64,000 nt of DNA from Bryopsis sp. KO-2023 (lineage: Eukaryota; Chlorophyta; Ulvophyceae; Bryopsidales; Bryopsidaceae). Under the pieces are notes generated by a model. That model saw nothing but the letters and a program-made list of their open reading frames with translations. It ran no database searches and was not told where the DNA came from. Positions 30,701-42,984 of the stretch are shown here, piece by piece. Position numbers and translations under genes: made by a program. Position 1 is the first letter of the stretch. Every line of letters starts with the position of its first letter. Location of the stretch: the NCBI GenBank assembly GCA_030272585.1, contig BSYQ01000001.1:496001-560000 (forward strand), read 5' to 3'.

Positions 30701-33290
30701 CGACCAGCCATTGTGAATGCTGGGCCATTTGCTTCAGCTCTCCCCTCATCGTTTCCATAATGCCCAGGCCCTGGAGTACTTCCATGGTTCTCAGATATTT
30801 TCCTCCCTCTTCCAGCGATGGTGAATGCTGGACCACCTGGCTGGGTATTCTTCAAAACATCGTAGTGCCCAGGGCCAACGATGGAGCCGGTTTGTGTTTC
30901 GACAGCAAGTTTGGTGCCCATTGTGTATCCAGTCCCTTGCTTTTCTGGAGCCTTGTCTGGATGGTATGTCCCAGGACCTGGCCCACGCGTTTCCTTTTGC
31001 TGAATGTGGCCTTTCGCCATGGTGAATGCTGGCCCATCATTTTGGCTGTGACATTCACGCAACTCGGATAAATCAACTTCCACTCCTCATTCAGTGTTGG
31101 TGTTTCAGATTTCTACTGCCCGAGAAAAAGTTACCACAAACAAAAGCCCATATAGTTTTGTTCTTGGCACTGTTTGGGATGGCCGTCATCTTGGCATGAC
31201 ATGATAACAAACCTGGGACTGAAGTACTCCCCAGGTCCAGGGCCAGCATTCTGTTGCCTTCCACCACTGCCACAGGTTTTCTTAGCTATGGTGAAAGCAG
31301 GGCCAGCTTTAGCAGGCGTCTCCACTCCATAGTCTCCAGGTCCTGGATTGCTGGATTTCTCTGCTGAATGGCATTTCGTTTGGGGAATTGTGAAGGCCGG
31401 GCCTTGCTTTTCATTGCCAAACACCTCATAGTCACCTGGCCCTGGAACCTCCGACTTTTCATTGCAGCCTCTTCCACTAATTTCACAGGTCAGGCTAGTC
31501 AGTGGACTCTGGTCAGCTAATCATAGTTCAATGGCGTGCAAGAGTGCCAGATTTTATGCAGAAGAAAAGAAAACCAATAGCCAACGAATTTAAGGAAGAA
31601 TTCAGTCCTTGCTGGCATCTAAGATTCATATACCACAGACACAAAATTCCTGGTGTAGGAATTTGGTACCTTGCAGGAATAGAGTAGGCTGGACCGGTCT
31701 TCTTGTCTATCCCAGCATTGTAATTAGCTGGGCCTGGCGTTGAGTCAACATTTGGTTTCTGGACCACTCTGCCTTGGATTGTATATGCTGGACCTATGAA
31801 AAGTTACGTCTCCCTCAGCCTTTTTTGGTCCCCGAATCGAACAGGTAATGCTAAGAATATGGGTAGGCCTGACCTTGCCTTTGCTATCTTGGCGGGCTTC
31901 GTAGTGACCCGGCCCAGGAGCCAGAGTGTGGTGGTTTTTATTCTCTTTGCTCCCGAATGTGTATGCAGGGGCCTCAAGAATGGCTCTAAAAAAGCAAATA
32001 ACCAGCATTTGAGAACGCCACAATGCTTTTGTATGAACCACATTAAACAATTGTCTAACAAGAAAGCATTCTTTCAACGAGGAATGATGAAGTTGAAATG
32101 ACTCACATCTCAGGGGAGTAATTTCCTGGACCGGGCATCCTCTCAGGGGCTGTTTCACAGAAGCGGCGAGCCATAGTGAACGCTGGAGCTTTTGCTTCGG
32201 TGCAAACATCGTACTGTCCTGGGCCTTCCATAACAAGGGGGGAACTGTTTCTGTAACTGTTCAGACTCTGACCAAAATTTCGGCAGGGGTCCAACTATTT
32301 TCAGTCTGCGTTTCTCACCTGGGATTTTCTGAACTGGGCGTGTGGTTTGTCTTGTTGGGAAAGAATATGCTGGTCCAGATGCGCTGCTTCCGATGCTGTA
32401 ATGGCCTGGGCCAGGGGTGGGCTGAATCATACAAACCGATCAAGAAGGAAACGACGATTACATAAATAAATGCGCAACGATTTGCTTGAGTCCCTTTTGC
32501 CCACCTGGACACAGCACGGGCAAGTGCAGAGCTTCGATGACTCATCATCCTTGCTTGATGATTTGGCTGAAGGCGGTTGATTTTCACTGTTGTTACAGGA
32601 TCCCTCCCGAAAGGCAACCCCCTTTTGCCTGCCAAGCCTCAAACCTAGATTTGCAACTCACATGTCTGTCAAACCCAAAATAAGTGAAAAAAAATTGAAC
32701 GGATTGATTACTGTATTGGTTGGAAGATGTCTGAATCGTTTGACAAACTTTCATGCCATACCTGATGCTGACTCCACAACAGCATGGCTGATGAGTTTGC
32801 ACCTTTCCCTTCGAGATGATTTACTGTCGTGCTTTTGAATTTTCACGTTGATGGGACGAGCCGGAAAATACGGGTAAGCAGGTAGTGCACACCCTGCCAA
32901 CATTCACCGCTCGTTAGAATTCACCATCTTCTCATGGATACCATTTTTACATGTCATATAGTACGTTGTGGGTTTGCATGAGCTCTTCGGGAACATACAT
33001 CTTCTAATATTCCAGGTGAGGTGGTGCTCCTCCCTGCCAAAGCATTTTGCACCACAATCAATTTGAAGGGGGGGGGGGCTCTGTTTCCCTCCCCCTTTTC
33101 TTGCAGTTTTCCGTGGTGTGTGTGGATGATTTTCTGGAGATTCTTCATGCAGATTCTTCTCACCATAGTTAAGAAAATCAGGAGGCGACCGATCGAATTC
33201 GAGTGGTTTATTGAAGGAGAAAGGCGCCCCGAAAGTAAGGGTCGGCTTTTTGGATTCGATCGCGCTCAGGCGGCCCATCTGTTTTCGCAT
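27777..33290 (-). CDS. STPGR (sperm-tail PG-rich) repeat protein, ODF3/CIMAP-like
   Basis: Many exons on the minus strand encode repeats of the type PGPGxYxxxxxxxxGPAFTxxxR, visible for example at 28020-27930, 28770-28650, 29250-28960, 29560-29410, 30350-30200, 31010-30560, 31430-31220, 31760-31690, 32300-32110 and 32410-32340. Roughly 20 or more copies are present. Such proteins (ODF3, CIMAP and STPG families) lie on or in axonemal microtubules of cilia. The likely first exon starts at the ATG at 33290 and ends in phase 1 at a GTGAG donor (33168). It joins an exon near 32895-32763 and then one near 32643-32465. The stop is TAG at 27777-27779, after a non-repeat tail. A 40-base intron may occur near 32464-32425. 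The family is clear. The exon map is approximate, and a split into two genes cannot be excluded. Confidence 0.8.
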
Positions 33291-33572
33291 GCAAGATCGG
33301 GCACCTTGGCTTGTCCACACCAAACCGTCCGTAACGAAGGAATTAAAAAAACAAGCATGCGTTAAGACAGAACTGAACCCATGTCGTACACGATTGACGA
33401 CCAAAACTCACAACGTCTGACGACCTTCCCATACATTAACTCATAAGAAAAACGCCCTCCAATAAGAGCCAAAAACGGTTGATCTCCCTCACCCAACCCC
33501 TACATTTCTTTCCCTAATATTCATCTGTTCCAACCATCACCAACAATAAATGAGACCCCTCCCTTTTTTCTT

Positions 33573-36122
33573 CTACAATTTTGGCTCTTTGCTCTCTTGC
33601 TGTTCGAACCCTGACGTTTGCCTCCAAGTCGGAGGCATTTTCTCTTCAAAATCAGCATCCTTCCTCCAAAGCTTGTTGAACAGCACTGTGGACAGATACC
33701 TCTCTCCAAAACTGGGTAGAATGGCCACTATGGTCTTCCCCTTATTCTCAGGCCTCATCCCAATTCTGATCGCAGCTTGAACAGCGGCCCCTGATGAAAT
33801 TCCGCTCAGTAAACCCTCCTCCAGTGCGAGTCTTCGAGCCATTTCAACGGCCTCCTTAGTCGAAACCTGGTCAAACGTAAAGTAAAATATCTACCTGACA
33901 TATGCGATATTGTGAATTTCTGATCTCCAAATATATCATTATTATCATTACTATTTTTTTATTTGTCTCTTCTATGGACACAGCTCGACTCTGTGCTGCA
34001 CCTAAAACTTAAATTCAAATTTCAAGTGTATCACAAACACCTGCCAAAGAATCCCGGAACCAGCGTATTAGCTTATTTCCTTATTATTAAAGTCCATCTA
34101 TCCACACCTTCATCACTTCATCGAGCAAGTCCACATCCAGCACTTTAGGAATGAAACCTGCCCCAATTCCCTCTATCTGATGAAAGCCAGGCTTCTCCCC
34201 AGACAAAACAGCACATTCCGCTGGCTCCACCGCTATCAATTGGACATCAGGATTCTGCTCCTTCAGATATTTTCCGCAGCCAGTGATTGTACCCCCCGTA
34301 CCAACTCCAGCAATGAGGAAATCGATTTTCCCGCCGGCGCCAGCCCAGATTTCAGGGCCGGTGGTTTCGTAGTGAACTTGGACGTTCGCTGGATTTTCAA
34401 ATTGCTGCAGCATGTGGGCATCTTCCGTGGATTTTATGATTTGCTCAGCTTTTTGGATGGAGCCTCTCATACCCTGTTCCAAACCCCTGAACATTTAACA
34501 ATCAGACGAATATTTCCACTGCATCCAATCTTTTTCGCAAGGCATCAGTTTCAAGAAGAATGAAAGCAAGGAAGGCAATTTTCGGAGAGACAATAGGAAC
34601 AACTATGCGTGGTGCCATAATGTGGCATTACCAGCCAGCGTCGATAATTCTTCACACTTTCTCAGGTTCCATGACTTTCAAGGTTTCACTTTTCACGAAC
34701 ATGGCAGCCAAAAAAGACTAAAATTACGTAAATAAATTAAGAAAATATACATTTTTTCATCCTTGCAACAACTTAAGCTACCAATTCTTAACCGAGACCC
34801 TTCTCAGCCGAAAAAGAGTCTTATCACCAGCTCTCTATCTTTTTCACCCTCTTTCATACACGTGGATTTCCAATTTGATTTCCAGTGAAGGTATTAACAA
34901 ACTCGATTTGGATTTCTTACCTTGGAACCGTCTGTTAAAACTATTTGAGCGCCAAATGCTTTGAGCAGCACTCGTCTTTCGGCACTCATGGTACTAGGCA
35001 TTGTCAGAATCAATTTGTATCCTCGGGCTGCTGCGACATAAGCCAAACCCACCCCAGTGTTGCCACTCGTTGGTTCGACCTAGTGATCCCACCAAAAGGA
35101 TGAACAGTGACTACGAAAATGGAAAATACAACGAGGAAATTCGTTTTTTCATTTTCAACAATTTTCAAAGGTAATTTTTGTAATGGTTTCAGAAATTTCT
35201 AACCTTTTTCGGGGGTAGATACAGCAGGGATATATTTAATATGGATTTATTTGCTCAAACGTTGGGAATTGCTCAAATCTGGTGTGATTTTCAATTGAAT
35301 TCGTGCAGCATTATAATCAGTCTAAAACAAGGCAGAGCACAATCAAACTCACAAGGATCGTCTTGCCCGGTTTGATCGTCCCTTCCTTTTCAGCCCTTGT
35401 AATCATGCTCAAGGCAATTCTGTCTTTCACACTGTGCGACAGATATCCACACACGAAAAAGGTTGACAAACGCAAGCATGCCTTACAGCAAAATGAAAGG
35501 GCCTTGATTTCGGAGCCTCATTTCACCAAAACTAAGGTGATATCACTCTCAACGGCATTGATTTGTGTGGAACATTTGTGAAATGAGCTGAACTCCACAC
35601 CAAGAAGCCAATTTTATTTTTTTTTGAGCAATTAATGCTAGAATGTGGGATTGGATATCAGCTCAAAAGAGGAATTGATGAAAGAATTGGCATGCTGATT
35701 TTTTGCATTAAATCACCTGCGACATGGTTCCATACCCTCCACTTTCGCAACTATTTTGGCCAGAGAGGGGCTGGCAACTTTGTTAAGATAAACCTGGGTG
35801 CACACAAAAACCGCTGACGTCACAAACTGAAAGTGAAATAAAACACCATCACCCGAGCGATGTAATTGGGACGAGAACGACGACTCCTAAACGATACCAA
35901 GGGGGTGTTCCCAACAAGCTTAGTGGCATCCTCGAAAATGCGAGTACGAGGTGGGACGCTGGCACCATTTCCTTCAGCAGAATTCGAACAACGAGTTCTG
36001 TGGGTCCTCCTTGTTTGGCAATCGCTCACACCCGACCGACGCGATATTCCTTTCCAAGAATATGCATCGCTCCGGTGGGCAGTGGGCAGTGAATTCAATA
36101 TTTGGGTGCAGTGTCGCTCCAT
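33573..36122 (-). CDS. Cysteine synthase / O-acetylserine (thiol)lyase, organelle-targeted
   Basis: It makes cysteine from O-acetylserine and sulfide with pyridoxal phosphate. Six exons join in phase: 36122-35898, 35793-35717, 35431-35353, 35079-34921, 34473-34108 and 33866-33573, giving about 399 residues. The first about 55 residues are rich in Arg and Ser and resemble a transit peptide. The catalytic core starts at TKLVGNTPL. The PLP lysine is in EPCRSVKDR, the substrate loop is EPTSGNTG, the phosphate loop is [10 protein letters not shown], and GISSGAA is near the end. All key residues are present. Length minus transit peptide fits the family. The gene is divergent from the small heat-shock gene, with 261 bases between the starts. 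Plastid or mitochondrial location is inferred from the N-terminus. Confidence 0.93.
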
Positions 36123-36306
36123 AGAGTGCGAGAGTTTCTCACTTAATGACGACAGTGCAAAAGCACTCTGGGAGGGTTGGTGTCAAATGGTTTTAAATGA
36201 AAATGAAAATCTCATTTTGCATCAAATTAACGTAATGGTGAGTCATGTTTATGTAAAATAATCGTGACAGAAACTACCAGAGGCGTCGTGAAGCTGTCAC
36301 CGGTTG

Positions 36307-36366
36307 TATAAAGCCAGAAACGCGCCACCTTCTGTACACTCAAAACCAAGCTCTATTTTTCGAGAA
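36307..36366 (+). promoter_or_regulatory. TATA box and heat-shock-element-like site
   Basis: TATAAAG at 36307-36313 lies 71 bases before the small heat-shock protein ATG. TTCGAGAA at 36359-36366 has the TTCnnGAA half-site pair of a heat-shock element but sits downstream of the TATA box, in the presumed leader. Other GAA half-sites occur at about 36270-36295. Confidence 0.35.
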
Positions 36367-36383
36367 AAAGCGTTGTGAGAAGA

Positions 36384-37052
36384 ATGCAGTTCTTGCGTAA
36401 TTGTAGAAACCGCCAGGCGATGAAGGAAGCCATCGACAACTATCAATCCCTCGGGCGGTTGGCGGAGAAGGAGTGGTTCTCGGCTCAGGGCGGCGGGAAG
36501 GGAATGGGGAAGTGTTTCGCTCTGCAAGGACCAGTCGGTGGACATAGCCGAGGCGTATGCAAAAGAGGGGTCCATCATTGGCGGCCAGCGCGCAGCGGGA
36601 TCGATATTTTCCGTGGCGGGCCAGGGAGAATGATGGGCCCTGGTTTCAGAGATCTCTTCGATAAGTTCGAACGGGACATGCGTGAAACCTTCGGGCCGAA
36701 CGAGATCTTCGAAGGGGGAAGTCTGAGGATCCCTGTTGATATCGAGGACGTCGGGGACGGCTACAAGCTGACGGCTGACATCCCAGGGTTGTCTAGGGAG
36801 GACGTCTCTGTCCGTGTTACCTCCGACGGGATGCTGTCGGTGTCTGGGGAGCGTAAGTCCGAAACGAAGCACACATCTGAGGGAGGTTTTCAGACCGTGG
36901 AACGCCGGTTTGGGAAGTTCCGACGAGTTGTGCAGCTGCCTGTGGATGCGGACCGAAAGTCTATCAAAGCTAAAGCAGAGCACGGTGTTTTGACTTTGCA
37001 TATCGGAAAGAAGGAAGGGAAGGATGCCTCGACGACAATAGAAGTTGAATAA
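36384..37052 (+). CDS. Small heat-shock protein (Hsp20/alpha-crystallin), organelle-targeted
   Basis: A single exon of 222 residues from the ATG at 36384 to TAA at 37050-37052. Small heat-shock proteins hold unfolding proteins as ATP-independent oligomeric chaperones. The alpha-crystallin domain covers about residues 115-215, with VDIEDVGDGYKLTADIPG, DVSVRV, LSVSGERK, FGKFRRVVQLP (the consensus II region) and AEHGVLTLHIGKK (consensus I). The N-terminal about 30 residues are rich in Arg, Asn and Gln and could be a mitochondrial or plastid targeting sequence, and a Gly/Arg/Met-rich linker follows. The usual C-terminal I-x-I/V oligomer motif appears as IEVE at the very end. No intron is needed. 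Confidence 0.9.
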   Translation: MQFLRNCRNRQAMKEAIDNYQSLGRLAEKEWFSAQGGGKGMGKCFALQGPVGGHSRGVCKRGVHHWRPARSGIDIFRGGPGRMMGPGFRDLFDKFERDMRETFGPNEIFEGGSLRIPVDIEDVGDGYKLTADIPGLSREDVSVRVTSDGMLSVSGERKSETKHTSEGGFQTVERRFGKFRRVVQLPVDADRKSIKAKAEHGVLTLHIGKKEGKDASTTIEVE

Positions 37053-37797
37053 AGTTCCGCGGTCGGTTGGGAAAACATGGTCGTCCTTTTGGCTCCGACT
37101 TCTAAGGAGAGTTTTTTCTGGCGACCTGCACTAACAACTCAAAGTGCATTCCACCAAAAGCAAAAGCTGCGAGTACCGAGAACGGGGGGCTCGGGTGTTG
37201 GGTGCAGTCCTAACGCCACTAGATCACTAGGCATTTTCAATAGGCATTTCCAACCCGAAGAAGGTTTTTTGTGGGGTGTAGCACGATTGGTGTTCTACAA
37301 ACTCTGTTTTGATTTTCTAGGGGGGCAGTTCCCTTTTTTCCCAGGGCAGGGAAGGATGCTTAGGTTTTTTGAGAGAGATAAACTCCATTTGTAACCATGT
37401 TAAATCCTCACAGATGTACTTAGTCAAAACCTTTCATAGTTCCATTTTGCGACAAGTCGGACAAAAACATTCGATACAAAAAATATACTGCAATTAAGAT
37501 CTCCCAACTTTCTCCCTCTTTTAATGCCGTCAGTGGCTTCAAGGGGAAAAGTACAGCACCCAAAAAAAACAAGAGAAAAACAAATAATTGTTGAAAACGA
37601 ACTTCAGCACAGACACCGAGATAACACACCTGCTTATCCTTAAGTTGGATAATATCATCCCGCAAAAGAAAAGAAAAAAAACCTGGAGGTAACATGGCAA
37701 AATGTGCCCTGTTTTTCCCAAACTCTTGAATCCCAAAGAAAAAGAACTGATGTCATGCTGATATTTCCAAAAAGGGAAATTTTTTGTGTTTTTCTCT
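37053..37797. other. Convergent intergenic region, no gene seen
   Basis: About 745 bases between the heat-shock gene and the kinase gene. Short frames carry no domain. It is probably 3' untranslated sequence plus spacer. Confidence 0.45.
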
Positions 37798-40700
37798 CTA
37801 TTTGAAGAATCTGTGACGAAGAGCACCAGCAGCAGACAGCCGGCCCCTGTATGGATGAAACACAAATAGACTGTTTTAAGAAATTCTGCTGTTTCTCATC
37901 ATGTCCGTTAAGAAAGTTACTTTTTCCACTTTTCTATGTGAAAAAAGTAATGACACCCACAACCAAACCCTAAAAGCGTACCTCAAGAAGTCATTTCGCC
38001 GTTTGACAAGCTGGCATGCCAGATCCCAACCAGCACCATTGTTTCTGTCCAGGAGCTTGAAATCGCAATTCTTGGCTCGGACACTCTTCATCCTCCATGA
38101 ATTCAGGTCATAAAAGTACTTATCCAGCTCCCTGCACAAAAAAACACACAAAAAAGTAAACGGCTTGCCATTGTCAATCCCTGTAAAAAGTGGCACAAAC
38201 CTCCCTGGGTTTTTGCTAATTAGCACGCAAAATTTCAGGAAAAAAAGGAAGAAAAAAATGTTGGCATATAATCATTTACTCACTCGCTGAAGCTCTTCTG
38301 TGTAGCTTCGCTCCGGATTTGAGGGATGGCCATTTGAAGGAGAATCATACCCACACTGTTTGCACACAGTCACGTCAAAAATTATGTTTCTTTGGCGTAA
38401 ATCCATAACTTACTTCAACAACAGAAATCCAGACACATGCCTGGGGATACCTAAGCCCCCTCCCCAAAAAAAACAACAATTTCTGCACAGAGGTATTCAC
38501 TTGGGTTACTCGCTTCATTCTTTGGAGCAATCACTTACCTGTATGTGTCGAATAGATCCGGTCGCCCAACATTCCAAACAACTGGCGATAACAGCGTAGC
38601 AAGAAACGGAGTTGGGGGACGAGGAAAAGCTGCAAGCATTCGTCAAAGTAAAACACCTCTCAAAAACGAGTTGTAACCAACACTACAAAAAAAAATACCA
38701 GTCTCGAAAACTTCAAAAACGTCCTGCCTTCAATTCAACATTGACAATCCCCTTCCCCAATGCAAAAATAAACCAACAAAGCAAAAATACGCCCCGAGAG
38801 TGGGGAAATGCGACGCAGCACTACGATTTCCCCAATGCTTCTAGAGCAGGGGTTGCGTTTCTTGTTCATACTTCTGGGCAGCACCAAGTCTTCTGGCGGG
38901 CTGTATCTGGGATCCAGCATCCCGACGTCTGGATTGAAGTTGATTCCTGTAGACATGTCGGCCGCCGCTCCGAAGTCGATAATTTTGATTTGCCCCTCCA
39001 CAGTGATCAAAAGATTTGCTGGCTTAACGTCACGATGCACGATTCCAATGTCATGCAAAGCTTTAATCCCAGTCAGCATCCTTTGGGTGATCGTCCTCAC
39101 AACCTAAGCAAGTTGCAAAAAAACACATTGAAATGAGCTGTCCCATTTTTTTCCCTTTCTGGGCAATCCAGTTCAGCAACCATCGCCCAGGAAAAAAACC
39201 TGATCAGTCGTAACACCGCCCCTCAAATCCGCAGGGAAAGAAAATATAAAAAAGGAGCCTTCTCCTCCCCCCAGGAGCAACACTGACTCACACCCAACAT
39301 ATATATATATATATACTGACTGGTAGCATAATTAAAAACGCTACAAAAATTTTTGATTTCATTTTTCTCTTCAAATGAGACCAGTTTGCTGAAGCTTTCG
39401 GTGAAAAACCGGTGCCACCCACCACAAACATAATTGAGAAAATATTTGATGGCTTTCTGAACGCACCCTGTAGTTTCCTTCCTCCTCGTCAAGGTCATCA
39501 TAGTTCCTGACGAATAGGTCCGCCACTGCATTCGGGAATTTTCCAAGACGGCCCTCCACAGCATCGCCCAGAGTGGAGTCACTTTCGTAACTCCACACCA
39601 GCCATTGTGTCCCAGCGGTAATGCCACCGACAGACTGTTCTACAGAAACCCAGAATCCGTGTTACCAGAATCCCAGTGTGATTTTGACACACCCAACCGC
39701 AAAAAAAATATAGAGCTCATAAAGGCTTCATCAGCAAGGATATTCTCCAACATATCAATCGACATGGCAGCAAAACAAACAAAATTTTCAAATTTTTTTC
39801 ATCTGTTGCATTATTTTGTCACAGATTAAATGAAAACAACAAAAAAAAACCCTTCAGTTCTGTAAAATTCAAAGAAGCTTCGTTCGCAACTTTTTAATTT
39901 CTCTTTTTTCGTTTTAATGGTGAGTTGTCCAGTGATGCATTGATGGTGAGAATTTCATTATGCCCACCTGCAGTAAAATATCCCTTGTATTCAGCACAAC
40001 ACCCCTTAACAAATGGGTTACGACCAGCTTTTCCGTACATGTATGCCTCAACTTCGCCTGTTTCTGCAGCTCCCCTTGCCATCGTTCCTTTCTTTAAAAA
40101 ATTCGTCCTAAACAACATAACAAAATAAAAAATGTAGCAACCAGAATCCAAGAACAGGTGGATTTTGTGTGAACACAGTGTACTTTTCTTCAAGGGATTT
40201 TTGAACATCGAAATAACATATTTCTGAAATCACGGATGTTGCCTTCCAGTTTGAATTTTCAAATCCCTGGCTGTATTGCAAAGCAAGAGAAACTAAAAAA
40301 GTAAAAAACTGAAAAAAAAATTGATATCAGGAAGCATGTCCCCGCAACCCCCTGTTACAGAGTCTCTTTTGGAAGAAAAGGAAGAATTCCACACCAGCGA
40401 AATGGACCTACCTGACACCCTCCTTGTCTAAATTCACTCTTTTGAGCACCACCCTTCGTTTCTTCTGTTCTTTTGACAAGTTAGATCCGACCGTCGATTC
40501 ATTTCCCTGAAAACTGGCAAATTCATATTACCCAATTGGCAACAAAATATAACCCAAAAGAGTTTCATGCGACTACCGTTTTTACATTTTTCTCATTTTT
40601 TTAAATGAGCATTCTATTTTGACTGACAAGAAGATAACTCACTTTCACAACGAGTGCCTCATAAGTTGTCCCGAAATTTCCTCCACCCATCCTGCCATCA

Positions 40701-41613
40701 CATTTTTGAGAAACCCTTAATTCATGCATGAAGATCAGGACCAGAGACTAACTATCTTTGGAACACTTGGTTGTTTTCATGAGATTATTTTCATTCTTAG
40801 TGTTCTTACTCAATTTCACTTTTCTTTTACTTTTCTTTTTCTGGGGGGAGGAGGGATAAGAAGCAATAGAGAGAAGTGTTCTACAAATTGGATTTTTGAT
40901 TGAGTGATATTCAGTCCACTACCTTTCACGGATCTGAAAGTCTTCGCTCTTCCAGCTTTTCGTGAAAATTTTCGCAATTGGCCCAGTGATGAAGAAGTCG
41001 ACTATGCCAGCAACAGGGCTCGGGCTCGAAAGAAAGAAGTAGTACAATAGCTGAATCACATTAACCAGAACAATCTCACTTCCCATCCATCAGTCAACAT
41101 CACAGAGCTGTAGTAGATTCTGAATTTTATTGGGGAAATTTTGACATGCTACTTATTTTCCCATGAGATTCTTATCCGGATATTTTCTGCTGCAGTGGCT
41201 CTTCCAGAATCTTAGAAAATGTGAATTCCAAAATTTTCCCCAGTGTTCTTGGGGGCACCGTCAAGTGATATCAGTCGACTCACCCCAACTCTGGAGATCG
41301 AGTCTGGCGAAGGGTGCATAGCAGCCAGCGACGTGAGATCGCTACTCAGCATCGCGACGATTGGCTGGAGTTGTTGAGGGGTCGAAGCCAGAACCGTTTG
41401 GAAGGCCGTGTCCACGGAAGGAGGGAGGCCAGCCGAAGCCAAGTTTGTGATCACCGAAGGCACGGATTCGAGCGCTTGGATGGGGGATACAATCCGCTTC
41501 CTTCGTCTAGGAAACGATGGCTTCAGGCTGGGCGCCCGACGTTGCGTGAGCCCTCCCTTCGAAGCGCCGACAGAGCCGCACACTTCAGCGACCCTCGTCA
41601 GTTGGCACTCCAT
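37798..41613 (-). CDS. STN7/STN8-type thylakoid Ser/Thr protein kinase
   Basis: These plastid kinases phosphorylate photosystem II core proteins (STN8) or light-harvesting proteins (STN7). Exon 1 (41613-41284) has a Ser/Arg-rich transit peptide and a lumenal-type segment without the CxxxxC pair known for STN7/Stt7. The next exon, starting at 41050, encodes a membrane helix region ([15 protein letters not shown]) and continues into the kinase domain. Seen in order are [11 protein letters not shown] (glycine loop), RRVVLKRV (putative ATP lysine), [10 protein letters not shown] (catalytic loop), [10 protein letters not shown] (DFG) and [13 protein letters not shown] (replacing APE). The segment [18 protein letters not shown] is typical of this family. 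The last exon ends [13 protein letters not shown] and TAG at 37798-37800. The closer match is to STN8, from the lumenal part and the PSP-rich helix, but this is judged by eye. There are about 11 exons. Borders inside 38100-40700 are approximate. Confidence 0.85.
39299..39315 (+). repeat. AT dinucleotide microsatellite
   Basis: A short run of AT repeats inside an intron of the kinase gene. Confidence 0.7.
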
Positions 41614-41888
41614 TTTGGAACAATCTTGCGCTGGCTTCGAGAAAGACGAGCCACAGAGCGAAACGGCGGAGGGGGAGCGCGTTGGTGGAGTTAGCTAGCT
41701 TGAGCGGTATGAAAGCAGGGTTCGGGGACGATCGCTTTTCTGACAGATTCAGCTTCTGTAGTTACGTTATCCTGCCGTACATGCAGCTGTCGATTTATAA
41801 ATCGGGAACCCAGCCAGCGCTCGTTTGGACAGAGTTTTTTTCTCTCTTGCTGTTGTTTGCCTGGTATCTTATCACAGCCTTTGCCAAA

Positions 41889-42984
41889 ATGGAGCAGCCA
41901 AACGACTTCTACTTGAGAAAGATATCTTTGGGGGTGAGGGGTCCGATCGGTTCCGTGTGCGAAAATACGGGAAAGATCTCAACGGATCTGTATTCAGTTC
42001 TTGCTGTTTCTTGCAGACGACCATCATGGCAGCGGAATTCGATGGAGGTGTAGTGCTGGGTGCCGACACCAGAACGTCTGGAGGTGGGTTGGTGCTTTCA
42101 GAACTGTTTTGTTTAGGCAGGTGGAGCAGAAAACTTTTGTGTCAGTAATTCTTTTCGTTCTTCTATTTTCCCTCACATCAATCATTGCACTTTCCTTGAA
42201 GAGATCTGGATCGATTTCTTTAATGATTGCGGGCATCCCCCCAAATGACCAAAAAAAACTAAATACATAATATCATACATCATAAATCTGCCACAAAAAA
42301 GAAGCATTCACTATGAAAACCCAAATTTGCTGTCATGAGTGCCTCTATGATTGATGGCATTTGTGTGGATATTAGAACGTGATTAAAAAGATCAACAATG
42401 AGAAATGGTGAAATTTTGGTACAGGGAACTTCATTGTGAACCGAGCTACGGATAAATTGACACCTCTGACGGAGAGCATCTATGTGGCGAGGTCTGGGGG
42501 TGCGGCTGACACTCAGGCGGCTGCCTCGCAGCTCCAAGTCATGCTTGGTTTCCACGAAGCTGAACTCAATAAGAGTGCTAGTGTACACACAGCAGCCTAT
42601 GTCCTCCAGCAGGAAGTGTACAAAAACAAAGACCATTATCAGGCTGGAATGATCGTGGCAGGGTGGGAGAAGGAAAAGGGAGGGCAGGTGTACAGCATTC
42701 CCTTGGGGGGTAGTTTTGTGAAAGCTCCTTTCGTTATCGGTGGTTCTGGGTCGATGTACATTTACGGGTGGTGTGACAAGTACTGGAAGCCGAACATGAC
42801 GAAGGAGGAATGTGAAAAGTTTGTCGTCAGTGCTGTGGGACATGCTATTGCCAGAGATGGAGCCAGTGGGGGAGGAATTCGAACGGTCACTATTGATGCA
42901 TCCGGGGCGAAAAAGGCAGTCGTAAGTGGTGAAAATCTTCCCCTGCGATATGGAGAGCTACCCACACCAGTGGTTGCCAGATAG
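41889..42984 (+). CDS. PBA1: 20S proteasome subunit beta type-6 (beta-1, caspase-like)
   Basis: Exons 41889-41933, 42017-42083 and 42425-42984 join in phase to give 223 residues. The precursor has only a 15-residue propeptide ending LG, followed by the mature N-terminal threonine (TTIMAAEFDGG). Autocleavage between Gly and Thr exposes the catalytic Thr1. The usual GADTRTSG, SGSAADTQ-like SGGAADTQ, AGMIVAGW, GGQVYSIPLGG, GGSGSMYIYG and MTKEEC segments are present, as are Asp and Lys of the active site (D17 in GADTRT and K33 in TDKLT). It cleaves after acidic residues in the beta-1 position of the 20S core. The gene is head-to-head with the thylakoid kinase gene, with 275 bases between the starts. 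Confidence 0.95.

Noticed and set aside
32904..33404. A 166-codon minus-strand frame read as one protein
   Set aside because: Only its middle (from the ATG at 33290 to the donor near 33167) fits as the first exon of the STPGR gene. The rest is intron or leader.
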